Assembly: GCA_018136815.1 (NCBI GenBank)
Contig: CM030936.1
Span: 5,493,774-5,557,773 of the forward strand
From: Isochrysis galbana
Taxonomy: Eukaryota; Haptophyta; Isochrysidales; Isochrysidaceae
Length of the DNA stretch: 64,000 nucleotides
Direction of reading: 5' to 3'
The notes under the pieces are model-generated. The model was given only the letters and a program-made list of their open reading frames with translations, ran no database searches and was not told where the DNA came from. Both the position numbers and the translations under genes were made by a program. Every line of letters starts with the position of its first letter. Position 1 is the stretch's first letter. Of the stretch, positions 1 to 9,700 are shown piece by piece.

Positions 1-2
1 AT

Positions 3-887
3 GATTCCCTTGCCAAGCATGTTGCCCATCTTTTTACTCGCGATCCGTTAACTTTGCAGCGGGGACACGAGGTGCAATCCGTCGAGGAGACCGACCACTT
101 TGAGGCGATTCAGTCGACCAACTGGCAGACTGTTCGATGGAAGCCGCCGCCTAAACGCAAGGCATGTGGGCCACGCGTTGGGTGGCGCGTCGAATTCCGC
201 TCAATGGAAGTTGGCTTGACAGACTTCGAAAACGCGGCATTCACAACCTTTGTTGTCTTAGTGTCACGTGTGATCCTCGCATTCGATCTCAACCTTTACA
301 TGCCTCTCTCACTTGTTGACGAGAATATGGCTCGTGCTCACGGCCGTGATGCCGCGCACAATGCGAAATTTCACTTCCGCAGGCACATGGCGCCACCGGA
401 TGGAGCCGAGCCCAATCCTGATGGGACTGAAGAGATGACGATCCATGAGATCCTTTGCGGTAAGGGGGATTACTTTCCGGGACTCATCCCTCTCATCGAG
501 GCGTACCTTGAGTCTGTGGGCTGCGATGCCGAGACGGAGGAGACCATGCATACTTACCTTGAGTTGATTCGCGCCCGTGCAGCGGGGGAGCTAAAGACGC
601 CGGCGCAGTGGATGCGCAACCTCATCGCTGAACATCCTGAGTACAAGCACGACTCGATCATACCACAGGCAGTTGCTGCGGACCTTGTTCGTGCTTGCGT
701 TGATGTAGCCGAGGGGAGAAGACATGAGCCGGGGCTTCTCGGTGGACACCGTATCGCGGAACTTCGCACAGATGACGCATGGTACGTCCCGCTGCGGAGG
801 GAACTCCCAGACGCGAGGAAGCGGGTAGCGCTGCTCGAGCGATATGCATCGCGAGCCCCGTCAACAACACCCGGCAGTTCATCATGA
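3..887 (+). CDS. GCLC: Glutamate-cysteine ligase catalytic subunit, C-terminal part (partial at 5' end)
   Basis: Glutamate-cysteine ligase joins glutamate and cysteine with ATP, the first and rate-limiting step of cytosolic glutathione synthesis. The open frame enters from the window edge at base 3 and runs 294 codons to TGA. It reads colinearly with the C-terminal half of eukaryotic GCLC: LAKHVAHLFTRDPLT at the edge, then HFEAIQSTNWQT, KPPP, GWRVEFRSMEV, LTDFENAA, PLSLVDENM, FPGLIPLIEAYLES and GELKTPAQWMR, all family hallmarks in the right order. The end (near LGGHRIAEL) falls where other GCLC proteins end, so the 3' end is complete and only the N-terminal part lies outside. No intron is needed in the visible piece. 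The coding identity is secure; the symbol follows the animal name. Confidence 0.93.
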   Translation, partial: DSLAKHVAHLFTRDPLTLQRGHEVQSVEETDHFEAIQSTNWQTVRWKPPPKRKACGPRVGWRVEFRSMEVGLTDFENAAFTTFVVLVSRVILAFDLNLYMPLSLVDENMARAHGRDAAHNAKFHFRRHMAPPDGAEPNPDGTEEMTIHEILCGKGDYFPGLIPLIEAYLESVGCDAETEETMHTYLELIRARAAGELKTPAQWMRNLIAEHPEYKHDSIIPQAVAADLVRACVDVAEGRRHEPGLLGGHRIAELRTDDAWYVPLRRELPDARKRVALLERYASRAPSTTPGSSS

Positions 888-1257
888 TGTCAAGTTCAGA
901 GGCGTTGAGCCACGTCGCCCGATTCAAAGGATAGAGCGGGTCCAGGTAGTGTAATTCTTCCCGCTACTTCTCCCATCAAGCCAACAAGTCAAGGTTCCAT
1001 CATAGCTCCATGGCGACACTCATTGGGGTATCGGTGCGATGGCCCTCGGTACTCCCAAATGTGGGTATCCTAGAGACACGGGGCGCGGGTCCTAATCGAA
1101 AGGGCATGGGGTCCGTCGAGCATATGCCAGCGTTCATTTGCCTACAGTGCGCCCCATTACTTTAAATCTTAGCTGATTCCGAGAGGGCGGCCTCTAGCTC
1201 ATTTGTGACGGTCTCACAATTCTCACATTCATAATGTCATGTTTGATTAACAAACAA
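888..1257. other. Intergenic, 3' flank of GCLC
   Basis: No open frame resembles a protein and no repeat is shared with the rest of the window. It presumably holds the GCLC 3' UTR. An AT-rich stretch (about 1225-1270) leads into the T-run that begins the next repeat. Confidence 0.5.
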
Positions 1258-1500
1258 TTTTTTTGAAATTTTCGCCTCGCGCGTGGCTTTGGGACTCAAC
1301 TTTGTAGCCACGCCCCTAGCTCCCTTCTCCTTTTCCCTCAACCCGCCTTGCTGCGGCATCTCCCCTTGTGCGCTACTTACTACGATTAGGGGCTCAAGTC
1401 GTGGGGGTGGAGGTGTCGAGGTTGTAGCAGGTAGCGGGGTGTACCAGCCACTCGCGGGTCGGTTCTTGCCTTCCTTTTGTGCCGCTAGGTGACTGGTTTT
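1258..1500 (-). repeat. LINE 3'-end fragment (B-type tail)
   Basis: After a T-run the sequence reads TTTTCGCCTCGCGCGTGGC, followed by an inverted GTAGCCACGCC, a pyrimidine-rich stretch, CCTTGCTGCGGCATCTCCCC, TGTGCGCTAC and AGGGGCTCAAGTCGTGGG. The same order of blocks occurs at 24256-24470 and 32379-32560, where it forms the 3' end of LINE coding sequence on the minus strand. This copy is therefore a dead-on-arrival 3' fragment of the same LINE lineage or a dependent SINE. Confidence 0.6.
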
Positions 1501-1652
1501 AGTCGCGGTGGTTCCCGGGTGATCGGGTGATCGGGTGGCGATGTGGTGTTGTAGGTTGTAGGTTGTAGGTTTCGGTTGGAGTTGTTTGCTGATCCGTGGT
1601 GTGAAGGTGAACGGTGCATGTGCGGGTCTGGTTCGCCGTCGCTTTCTAAAAC

Positions 1653-1835
1653 AATAATAAAAACATTTGAAGATTTTGGGCTACACACCTACTAGTTTCG
1701 GGACCTCCCGTCGCTAACTAACACCGCCCTTACTTCCCTCCCTCCACCTCGTTCCCTGCCCCCCTTCGTTCCTTTTTCTTCGGCTTCCGGGGTCCGGCCT
1801 TGGTGCGCTACCTAAGGCCTGGTTCGGAGTGTGGG
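1653..1835 (-). repeat. Short interspersed repeat with A-type tail
   Basis: The block AAACATTTGAAGATTTTGG, then GCTACACACCTACTAG, CCGCCCTTACTTCCCTCC and CCGGGGTCCGGCC, recurs at 40853-41030 and 59449-59600, and in the opposite orientation at 59560-59735. It marks the tail end of a second retroelement family, distinct from the B-type tail although the terminal 20 bases of the two are similar. Confidence 0.55.
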
Positions 1836-1952
1836 TTTGGGCAGGCCTTTTGATCCGCTTCTTTGTACTGCGTGCCCTTTTGGGTACGTGTTGAACTCGC
1901 CGTCGCTTTCTACTTTCTAAGCGAAAGCGAGTTGTCCGGTTAGATATTCAAC

Positions 1953-2297
1953 GTGTTTGCTATGAGTGCCGAAGCCGAAATCGCTGCATATACTAATGGA
2001 GCCAAGGATCTAAGGTTTGTTCTTAACGTTCTAGAGTTTCTCGAAGCGGATTACTCTCTTCCGGTTGCTATCAATTGCGACAACTCAGCCACAATCGCTT
2101 CAATCAAGAATCCTGGTGTTACGGCTCGCACTCGTCACTACGAAAATTGGCTTTGGTTTGGCCGCAAGCAATTTCTCGATCTTATCTCAACTCCTTCGTG
2201 GCTGTCGACCAACGACCAAATTGCCGACATGATGACCAAGGCTCTAGAAAAGGGGAAGTTCGTTTCGTTCCGCAACAAGTCGCTCGGATCATTTTAG
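1953..2297 (+). pseudogene. Ty1/copia RNase H fragment
   Basis: The frame contains MSAEAEIAAY, a C-D-N-S-A triad region, TRHYENWLWFGRKQ and STNDQIADMMTKAL. These are the ordered motifs of the RNase H domain that ends Ty1/copia polyproteins (SSAEAEY, DN.SA, K/RH.....H, ADI.TK.L). Nothing of the reverse transcriptase remains upstream, where the sequence changes to other repeats near 1835-1950. It is a 5'-truncated relic. Confidence 0.8.
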
Positions 2298-2526
2298 CGA
2301 CTTGTCGCACTTCCGCATGTCCCACCGGTCAACCTGCAAACTCTCTTAGAGTTGACAGGCCTCATGCCGTAGTGGAGCCATTACGCCTTTATCGGCCTAA
2401 TGAGAATCCTTCGCCGGCCTATGCGTCATCTCGCTTGAGCTCGATTCAGTCCTGACGTATGCTTGTATCTTTCATTGGGAATGACGTCGGATGGGAAATA
2501 GGGATTCGCCTTTGGCGATGGGGGAG

Positions 2527-2660
2527 TGTCAGAGTTTTCTTGTTGTCCTAGTTTAATCCTAGTGCTGAGGGACCGTGCCTCATCATGGGGGTGTGCGCGG
2601 TTGGCGCATGGCTCGTCCGGTGTATGTGGCTAGGGATGCTAGCCAACAAGACCTCTTACA
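2527..2660 (+). repeat. Probable short or partial copia LTR next to a polypurine tract
   Basis: About 220 bases after the RNase H stop, GGCGATGGGGGAG (2514-2526) looks like a polypurine tract. It is immediately followed by TGTCAGAGTTTTCTTG, a typical TG start of a 3' LTR. A TTACA at 2656-2660 could be the CA end, giving a 134-bp LTR, but no second LTR is present to confirm the borders. The methyltransferase ATG follows 39 bases later. Confidence 0.4.
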
Positions 2661-2698
2661 AGACTACAATTTTTAACGACATTTCATAAACAACGACT

Positions 2699-4985
2699 AT
2701 GATCTGGATAGTAGGCCCGCGAGGGCCGTGGCTGCTTCCGATGGCGCCGCTGCTGGCATCCGGCTGGCCGGCCGAGACACCGCAGGCCTCCGAGCTGGTG
2801 CTACCAACAAAGTGCGGAAAATACCCAGATATCAGGTGCTATCTGCACGGCACTGTCCTGGCCGTCACGCCGCAGAGCAAGCGGCTGCTCTTCTTCAGCG
2901 TGTCGGGGGGGCCGCCTCTGCCACTCACATGGCGCTGCATCGCAAAGGTGGCCGACGGCTTCCTCTCCGTCGAGCAGATCGGAGAGCTATCGGCACGCCT
3001 ACAGCCAGGCACTACAATATGCGTGCTCGCTTTCCCGGAGATCACGCTTGCAGAAAACACGAAAGTGGATGCTCCCAGTGACAAGCAGGTCTGGCTGCAT
3101 GCTGTGGCATACCTGTTCCGGAGTCAGATACCGTCAGTGCCAGAGCCACAGCTATGCAACGGAGCAACGAGCGACGGCCAACATATTGGCCCTTTGGAGG
3201 TCAGCCACGGGCAAGGTAGCTCAACTAGTAAAAACCGCCGATCTCGGCAAGAGCAAACTAAGGGACCGTCGCGTGTTCGTCCTGACAATGGAGCAAGGCA
3301 CCAGGTCTTTGTCAATTGGCTCATCGCCACATTCGGACAAGCGCGGCTACAGCAAGGAGGGGTGCTCGACATTGCAGGCGGAGCAGGATGTACCGCTTTT
3401 GAGCTCACTTTCCGCAGGTCCATTTCGTGAGTAATCACTCCCGATTTGTGCATGTGCATATCCCCGATGGCACGACACTTGAGCCTGAATGTTGGTTGAG
3501 AATGGCCGCATGCTTTTACCCTCTGGTATTCGCATCTCATGGTGCACAATTGTAGATTGGATGCTCGAGGCACTCATCCGGAGAAGAGGTATGGAGCTGG
3601 TCTAGGCATGCTGACTGTTGCCATATGCTTCCGTAACAACACAGGTGTACAGTGGTTGATCCACGTCCCATCAAGGTGAATGCGAAGCAGCGCCGATCCC
3701 TCCGCTGCCGCCGAAGATACCATGACTCTCTTTCCCACAAGGAAACGCCGTTTGAAGCGATGCTGGATGGATTGGCGACAGTGAGTGATGAACTTGGAGC
3801 ACAGGACTGTCCAAGTGCCCTCTCCTCGGAGAATCTTCACGAGCATATAGAAATGGATTTTGTGAACACCACTGCCAAGGCTTTGTCGCCCTCTTCTCTC
3901 TGGGACAGATTGACCGCATGGACAGCTCGTAGACTGGTGCAGGTTGCGCGCTTTCTCCCAACCGTTTCGGCTGCTATGCTCGTTGCGGCTGGTATGTGCG
4001 CCATTCTACTTAACAATATTGCGATCATGCTATTTGGGTGTATCAAGAACCAATCATTCCGCAGACACAAAGATGTATTTAAGCCGGAGAAGAAAGAAAA
4101 AATTGATAGTCAAGGATCGAGTAGAGAGGCTGATCATGAGCTAGCTCAGTACCGCGGAACTTTCCGGACGGATGGGCAGTTTGGTGCCGAGGCATCTGAG
4201 CATTCTGCAAACGTATTGGATTTTGACGTGTATCAAGCCGCCGGGGCGATTGTGGCACCAGCATTGCAGTCACTCGCTCGCGAAGAAGGCGTGCTTCAGT
4301 GGGCGATGTTGCCCCACCAGATACTGTCGCGCTTCGACGACGACTTGCTCGCCGGGCCCTTTCGCCAGTTGTGGCAGCAAGCGGCTCTTGTGATTGGATT
4401 CCATCCTGATGAGGTGCGTCCTACATCCCTCAGAAACATGGTCCAACCCATTGGGTTCTCATGCACTGCTGCCAAAGGCGCCATTTGCGATAGCGCGCAC
4501 TGTAGGGATCGGTGCAATTAGTAGGGGAGTGAATCCACCTCATCGACAACAAAATCTGAGAGGAAGTCGACATCCTTGTGATACCATAGGCAACTGAGCC
4601 TCTAATAGATGCCGCGCTCGCGGATCGCAAGTCGTTCGCAATTATTCCCTGCTGCGTCTTCCCGAGAAGTAATCCGCATCGTCGCACACCAGATGGGATG
4701 CCGGTACGTCGCCTTATTCTAACCGCACTGCTATTGGAAGGGTGTTCTCCCCGGATATACCTGGGTGGTATGCATGAGGATACCAACGCCGTTCCTCATC
4801 TTGCGCAGGTTAAGGTCTATGAGCAATACATTGAATACCTTGCTGCAAAGCACCCAGGCATTCGACGCGCTGAGCTATCTAGATTTGGGGGGCGGAACAT
4901 CGTACTTTGGTGTGATTTTGGGGATGCCTGCGTGGCTCTGCAAGAAAACGATGACGGTCCTCGGTGCATTGTTTGTAATGATTGA
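2699..4985 (+). CDS. SAM-dependent methyltransferase-like protein, four exons
   Basis: Exons 2699-3426, 3645-4413, 4590-4703 and 4809-4985 join in frame to 595 aa, with introns starting GTGAGT, GTGCGT and GTACGT and ending CAG, TAG and CAG. Residues about 210-235 carry VFVNWLIATFG and GVLDIAGGAGCTAFEL, a glycine-rich SAM-binding loop, followed across the first junction by SCTVVDPRPIKV, a fit that supports the splice. Later come LVIGFHPDE joined to ATEPLIDAAL, FAIIPCCVFPRSNP and VKVYEQYIEYL, a conserved series in uncharacterised eukaryotic methyltransferases. The N-terminal 130 residues look like a small beta domain (LHGTVLAVTPQSKRLLFFSV), perhaps OB-like. A hydrophobic stretch in exon 2 (around FLPTVSAAMLVAAGMCA) could be a membrane segment, unusual for this family. 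Substrate unknown. The start could lie further in. Confidence 0.72.
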
Positions 4986-5514
4986 GCTGCTTGTTGCTCG
5001 TTTGTGCCCTCAGTCAACTAAGTGTACACTTGATACTTGGTCGCATGGGCGAGGGCACGCTCCCTCCCCCCCGCTCCCCAGGCCCCCATCAAGGGGGTAG
5101 GGAGCTGCTCACCCCCTTGCCATGCCACTTGGCGAGTAGAGGGGCTTTGCCACACCTGCCCAGGCCCTCCTTGAGGGCTGGGTCGGGAACGCTCGCCCTT
5201 GCCCGTCGTGGCGCCCGGCCCATCGCTCTGACCCACCCTCCCCCTCCCCCCACGGTCGAGCGTACATACAGAGCTCTGAGGGGATGTCGAAGACTTGAGT
5301 AATGACGACACGAGCAGTTCGACCTCAGACAACACGAGCAGCTCGACCTCGGACGATGTTAAAGAAGGTTGGAACGACGATGGTTCAAGAGTGGAGAAGA
5401 AAACGACGAACATTCAGGATGAGAGCTCCGAGAATAAGTCTAAGCAAACCCTTATTAAGCGCTTGCTCAGCAAATCAAGCTGGAACAAGACGTAGACCTC
5501 CCTTCCAGGACGTT
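4986..5514. other. Repeat-rich intergenic block with a small acidic ORF
   Basis: From 5014 the sequence CAACTAAGTGTACACTTG followed by TTGGTCGCATGGGCGAGGGC matches the palindromic head of the hairpin-headed elements (compare 60541-60561), pointing into a GC-rich body up to about 5270. An open frame at 5295-5495 is rich in Ser, Thr, Asp and Glu and has no recognisable homologue. I do not call it a gene. Confidence 0.4.
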
Positions 5515-5710
5515 CTAGTCGCGTACGTGGTGCTCCTGGCTCAGGCGGCTTGCCTTCATTTGGTCTCCTTTCCCTCAGGGTTTCTTCCCCTCCCGTGGGG
5601 ACTCTCACCCTACCATGAGCCCCCCGCGAGCACCCCGAAGGAGAGGCCCAGGAGCACCCCGTACGCGACGAGAACGGCGTCGCCTTGGCTCGGCATGAGG
5701 GCGCGCCCCG
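5515..5710 (-). repeat. Inverted partial copy of the cytochrome b561-bearing repeat
   Basis: This stretch is the near-perfect reverse complement of 6388-6568, covering the last coding bases of the b561-like fragment (AYVVLLVLSFGVLAGG region) and the non-coding tail that includes CTTCATTTGGTCTCC. A third copy in this orientation is at 41025-41225. The two arms flank about 680 bp and could form a large fold-back. Confidence 0.7.
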
Positions 5711-5993
5711 AGAGACTGAGCCGCTGGCCGATGCCGCACGCCGACACAGGTGAAGACGCAGGTGAAGATGCCCCTGCAGGCCCTGCAGAGACCCCGGCAG
5801 AGCCCGGGGGCGGGCGGGCGGGTCATCTGAGCGCCCCGGCTTGCATTAATGGTCATGTCTGGGGCCTAGGCTCCTTCAGACGGCGAAGGGGTAGCGTTGC
5901 GCACTCCCGGGGTTGCTGGAGTGCTGCAGCAGTTGTGTTCCACCGTATACCGGTTCCACCGGTTCTTAGGGGGGGCGCCTTCCTCTCGCTCGC

Positions 5994-6500
5994 TTGGCGC
6001 TCCCGGCTCACCGGCGGCCGCTGGCTCCGTGTGCATCGCGCGGTGCAGGTGTGTCTCTCCCTCCTCGCGCCCCCCATCGGCCCTCCCTCCCACCAAAAAA
6101 GGTAGGAAACCCCAACAACGCACTTTCCCCCCCCCCGCTCTCTCAGGGAAGCGGGCTTGCGGTGGCCGCCGCCGGCGTCGCGCTCGCCGTCGCGTCGGTG
6201 CCCCGAGGGCGCCACTTCTCGCAGCCCCATCACACGCTCGGGGTCGTCGCCTTCGCCCTCGCCCTGCTGCAGCCGCTCAACGCGCTCGTGCGCGGCACGC
6301 CCGCTGCCCGCACCACACGCCGCGCCGTGTGGCGGGTCGCGCACAAGGGGACGGGCTACGCCGTGCTCGGCGTGGGCGTCTACCAGGCCCTCTCGGGGCG
6401 CGCCCTCATGCCGAGCCAAGGCGACGCCGTTCTCGTCGCGTACGTGGTGCTCCTGGTCCTCTCCTTCGGGGTGCTCGCGGGGGGGCTCATGGTAGGGTGA
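5994..6500 (+). pseudogene. Cytochrome b561-like gene fragment captured in a repeat
   Basis: Residues from about 80 on read HHTLGVVAFALALLQPLNAL, then RAVWRVAHKGTGYAVLGVG and DAVLVAYVVLLVLSFGVLAG: three hydrophobic helices with two spaced histidines. This is the pattern of the C-terminal half of eukaryotic cytochrome b561 (ferric reductase-like, DOMON-linked type), a transmembrane haem protein moving electrons across a membrane. The first cytochrome helices and any DOMON domain are absent, the upstream 80 codons are low-complexity, and parts recur at 5515-5710 and 41025-41225 beside palindromic element heads. I read it as a host exon carried by a mobile element rather than a working gene. Confidence 0.5.
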
Positions 6501-6605
6501 GAGTCCCCACGGGAGGGGAAGAAACCCTGAGGGAAAGGAGACCAAATGAAGGCAAGCCGCCTCACGACGGCGAGAGAGGAGGGAGTCGGCGCGCGCTCCG
6601 TGCCC

Positions 6606-6626
6606 CTATCGTTTTAACGATAGTTG
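6606..6626 (-). repeat. Palindromic head of a hairpin-headed retroelement
   Basis: CTATCGTTTTAACGATAG is a perfect 8-bp stem with a TT centre, followed by TTG. It is preceded by GCGCGCTCCGTGCCC, as in the other copies (35942, 47207, 56477), and bounds the repeat carrying the b561 fragment. Confidence 0.65.
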
Positions 6627-6833
6627 TTGATACTATGATAAAACAATAGTATTGGTATTGATACAATTTCGCAATTGAAAGACATTCGATGGTCCACTTT
6701 CGACGGAACGCGACCTCTCCTGCACCTCCGGTACAACATTCATCTTGCATCATCTCTAGCCACACCGCCACAGCCACAGTCTTCCCCCCAACCATAGAGT
6801 AAGTTGTCCATAGAAATTCAATCAAGCAGACAT

Positions 6834-9218
6834 CTACGTTTTCCCCGATAGCTGACCCGGCATGGGTGGAGGCTTGAAAGCTAGCGCATTGTCTGTGGTG
6901 AGTGGCTCCGACTCGGTTAATGCAGTGTTCACCTCAGGAACCACCTTTCCGCTAGAATGTCGACCCATTCGACCTGGCTGCGAGTCCAGCCCTAGTCCCA
7001 TTCGCATGTCGTCGGAAAGATACTTGGGCGGCGTGTTCTCATCCATATCCTTGAAGGCGCACACGAAGACGGTATCAATCGAGACAGCAAAGACTTGGCA
7101 GGTTGCCGACGTGATGAGGAAAGCTAGTAAGAAGATGATGAGCGCTGAATAGAAAGGCGAATGGTTGTAGTCATAGTATGATCGTTCTTCTAGGTACAGG
7201 AGTGCTCCAATGGCGCAGCCTATGGGTGTAGTCAGGCCGACTAATAGCAAAAGAAGGCGCTGCACAATCGAGTTGATAGCAACCTGGCCTGTATGGGTGG
7301 CCAACAGCTTGAAGGTACTCCTGCACGACCGGCAAAATCCATCGCCCTCGACTGCCACGTAGATGAAGCCATAGAAGGAAATGAATTGGACGGTCCTCTT
7401 GAGGCACTCCATGAAACAGACTAGGCATTTCAAAGTGAGTCGAAGCAGCCAGAGCCCTTCCTTCTTCTGCTTGCTGAAGCTCAGCTCCAGGGCTTGAAGG
7501 ACAAGTTGAAGCGTCCAGCAAACGGCAATGAGGAAGGAGCCAAAAGCCATGGAGCCGAGGTGCCGAGAGAGCACAGTCCACAACGACGAAAACATCACGG
7601 TAGCCCCCAAAGCAGGGCACTGCCCAGAGCATGTGCGTTTCACGGCATTTTGCCGCACAAACCACCAAGCGATCGCACCGGCCATGGTCGTCCAGGATAC
7701 TGCTCGTGCCATGGTAATGAACCAGATGGTGACAAAAAGATGGCCAATTACCATCAGGGCATGCCAGCCCACTGCGACGTCGTCCCATGCCCACACGACA
7801 AAGTAGATCCCAAATACGCCATATAATAGTAGCGCACACTGCGCAGCCATGCGACCGAGCGGGAAGAATACGATGATGACAAGCGAGCGAAAGATTTTGC
7901 AGCACTCGCGAAGGATCGCGATGAGTCGTTGAATGCACTTGCGGTACACAATCAACATGATTATGTTGAGGATGGTCAAGATGATCTGCACAACGGCAAC
8001 AATTGACCATACCATCTGACCCGAAGTTGAGCTAGACGCTTCTAGAAGCGAGGAGGACCCGTTGTACACCCTATCCAGTGCCGATTGAGCTCTGTCTAGC
8101 AAGTTGTTGTATTCGTTCAACACATCAACAGTTGAATTGGTGGAGTTGAAGCTCACAGCGACTGCAGCTGCCGCGGCATCGAACCATCCGGCCTTGACCA
8201 TGAAGAAAAGAGCGGCGACGACCATCAATAATACTTCAAGTATGAGGAGAACGATCACAACAGGCCGAGCAAAGAGCCACAGGAAGATGGGCCACAGGTA
8301 CGCCATGGCGAATGGAATCGCAACACCAAATATGAGCAGCGCTGAAAGCCCTGTGCCCTCAGAAACACCTGAGGCGGCATCGTACGCAGTGCGTATCCAG
8401 TATACATACAACATCATCAGTGGTGAACTGCTTGACGCAGAGCCGGCCGGGCGGAAAGACCTCGAGTCCGTGAGGACGACTTCAAGATTGCATGCTGCCC
8501 GTTGCCGGGCACAGGTCTCAGCTGTGATGCCTGAACTGCAAATCTGCCAGACGATCGTATCAGTCTGCGCAGCGTTCGGCATAGTGACTCCAGTCGAGTT
8601 CCTGCCCGATGCACTCAGGACTGCTTCTGCGCCGGGTGTGTAGCACGAAACATCATCACCAAAGGCTGCAACAAGAGCCGGATCGGTGCAATTTGGGGAG
8701 GCACACAGGGCAGCGGAAGCCAAGGCTTGTGAGTTATCAAATGGGAAGCACCGAGAGGCAACGCCCATAGTCGACCATGGATAGAGGAACTCTGGCGTTC
8801 CCTTCCCATCTGACGTAGGATAATCTGCACCCCCATATACCCTCGGCGACGAGAGGGAAAACGAGGATGGGCATGAGGGGGCGCAGATTTTTGTTGGCGA
8901 AAATGCCCACACGGCACCAGTAGCGAGCGTGGCACTCTGCGCCAGGAGATCTGACTCGAATTTTGGATATATTACGGCAGGAAGGTTCTCTGTGGCTGTC
9001 CCGGGTCGGCCGCAATTGTTGCCATACGAGTCTGTTGGATAGATGAGGTCAACCAACAAATTCGGGTCACGCCGGATAGACTCTGCAGTGAGCCATGCGG
9101 AGCCAGCCACCGCGAGAACGAAGAGGAGCAAGCAGGCGACATCGGTGCAACAGCGCCGATCGCGGGGCTCGAACAGCTCTCCCGCGTCATCCTCCTCGTC
9201 GCCGCCACAGCAGCCCAT
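6834..9218 (-). CDS. Choline transporter-like (CTL/SLC44) membrane protein
   Basis: This single-exon frame encodes 794 aa. SLC44 proteins are plasma or organelle membrane transporters for choline and related solutes. The N-terminal RRCCTDVACLLLFVLAVAG membrane segment, LIYPTDSYGNNCG just after it and a large cysteine-containing loop (residues about 70-290) are the standard CTL layout. Then follow about nine more hydrophobic helices, including GLSALLIFGVAIPFAMAYLW, HLGSMAFGSFLIAVCW, FCRSCRSTFKLLATHTGQVA and IDTVFVCAFKDMDEN, the most conserved CTL motifs. MGCCGG at the start is a candidate site for myristoylation plus palmitoylation (inference). The length (family about 650-750) is slightly long because of the loop. 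The start codon is well placed before the first helix. Confidence 0.9.
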   Translation of the reverse strand: MGCCGGDEEDDAGELFEPRDRRCCTDVACLLLFVLAVAGSAWLTAESIRRDPNLLVDLIYPTDSYGNNCGRPGTATENLPAVIYPKFESDLLAQSATLATGAVWAFSPTKICAPSCPSSFSLSSPRVYGGADYPTSDGKGTPEFLYPWSTMGVASRCFPFDNSQALASAALCASPNCTDPALVAAFGDDVSCYTPGAEAVLSASGRNSTGVTMPNAAQTDTIVWQICSSGITAETCARQRAACNLEVVLTDSRSFRPAGSASSSSPLMMLYVYWIRTAYDAASGVSEGTGLSALLIFGVAIPFAMAYLWPIFLWLFARPVVIVLLILEVLLMVVAALFFMVKAGWFDAAAAAVAVSFNSTNSTVDVLNEYNNLLDRAQSALDRVYNGSSSLLEASSSTSGQMVWSIVAVVQIILTILNIIMLIVYRKCIQRLIAILRECCKIFRSLVIIVFFPLGRMAAQCALLLYGVFGIYFVVWAWDDVAVGWHALMVIGHLFVTIWFITMARAVSWTTMAGAIAWWFVRQNAVKRTCSGQCPALGATVMFSSLWTVLSRHLGSMAFGSFLIAVCWTLQLVLQALELSFSKQKKEGLWLLRLTLKCLVCFMECLKRTVQFISFYGFIYVAVEGDGFCRSCRSTFKLLATHTGQVAINSIVQRLLLLLVGLTTPIGCAIGALLYLEERSYYDYNHSPFYSALIIFLLAFLITSATCQVFAVSIDTVFVCAFKDMDENTPPKYLSDDMRMGLGLDSQPGRMGRHSSGKVVPEVNTALTESEPLTTDNALAFKPPPMPGQLSGKT

Positions 9219-9411
9219 TCAACTGGCGATGGCCGACGGTTGGCTCGCGAACGAGTACCACTTGGGGTTTCTCGTCGCGTTACACGTCAAACGCCGGGGA
9301 CCCGTTTCTTTCTATTCTAAGGAAACATAAGGCTGATTAGAGGGTGGCAACAGGACCAAGGCCGTGTGAACTGGCGACTTGGAGTCGGAGTAGACGACTG
9401 ACGACTAAGAA

Positions 9412-9700
9412 CTATCGTTAAAGCGACAGGGTCATGGAGCGCGCGCCGCCTCCCTCCATCCACCGCTGCCGCTGCCCTCGCCGCGCTGGACGAGAAGTCC
9501 TTATGGACACCCCAATGTCGCCGAAGCGACCGCGCCAAGACGACCCGCCCAACCAGGTGGGCGCAGGAGCCACCGCAACATCCTGTGACGGCCGAATCGC
9601 AATCGGCCGTGTGCGGGCTGTGTGTGGTGGCGCATGTGCATCCGCGGACGCCAACGCTCGGGCACCAGGGTTTGAAATTTGCCTTATAGGCAATATGCAA
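9412..9700 (+). repeat. Hairpin-headed SINE-like element
   Basis: It starts with the palindrome CTATCGTTAAAGCGACAG (9412-9429) followed by GGTCATGGAGCGCGCGCCGCC. About 150 bases of the body (blocks such as CTGCCGCTGCCCTCGCCGCG and CGAAGCGACCGCGCCAAGA) match the reverse complement of 56345-56475. The far end is not clear. It lies between the divergent CTL and DUF1279 genes. Confidence 0.55.

Noticed and set aside
5853-6545. 230-aa minus-strand frame
   Set aside because: It is the antisense of the b561-like fragment and repeat tail, with no domain of its own.
6606-6626. Palindromes as rho-independent terminators
   Set aside because: They lack GC stems and U-tracts, the genome is eukaryotic, and they recur at the same place in repeat copies.
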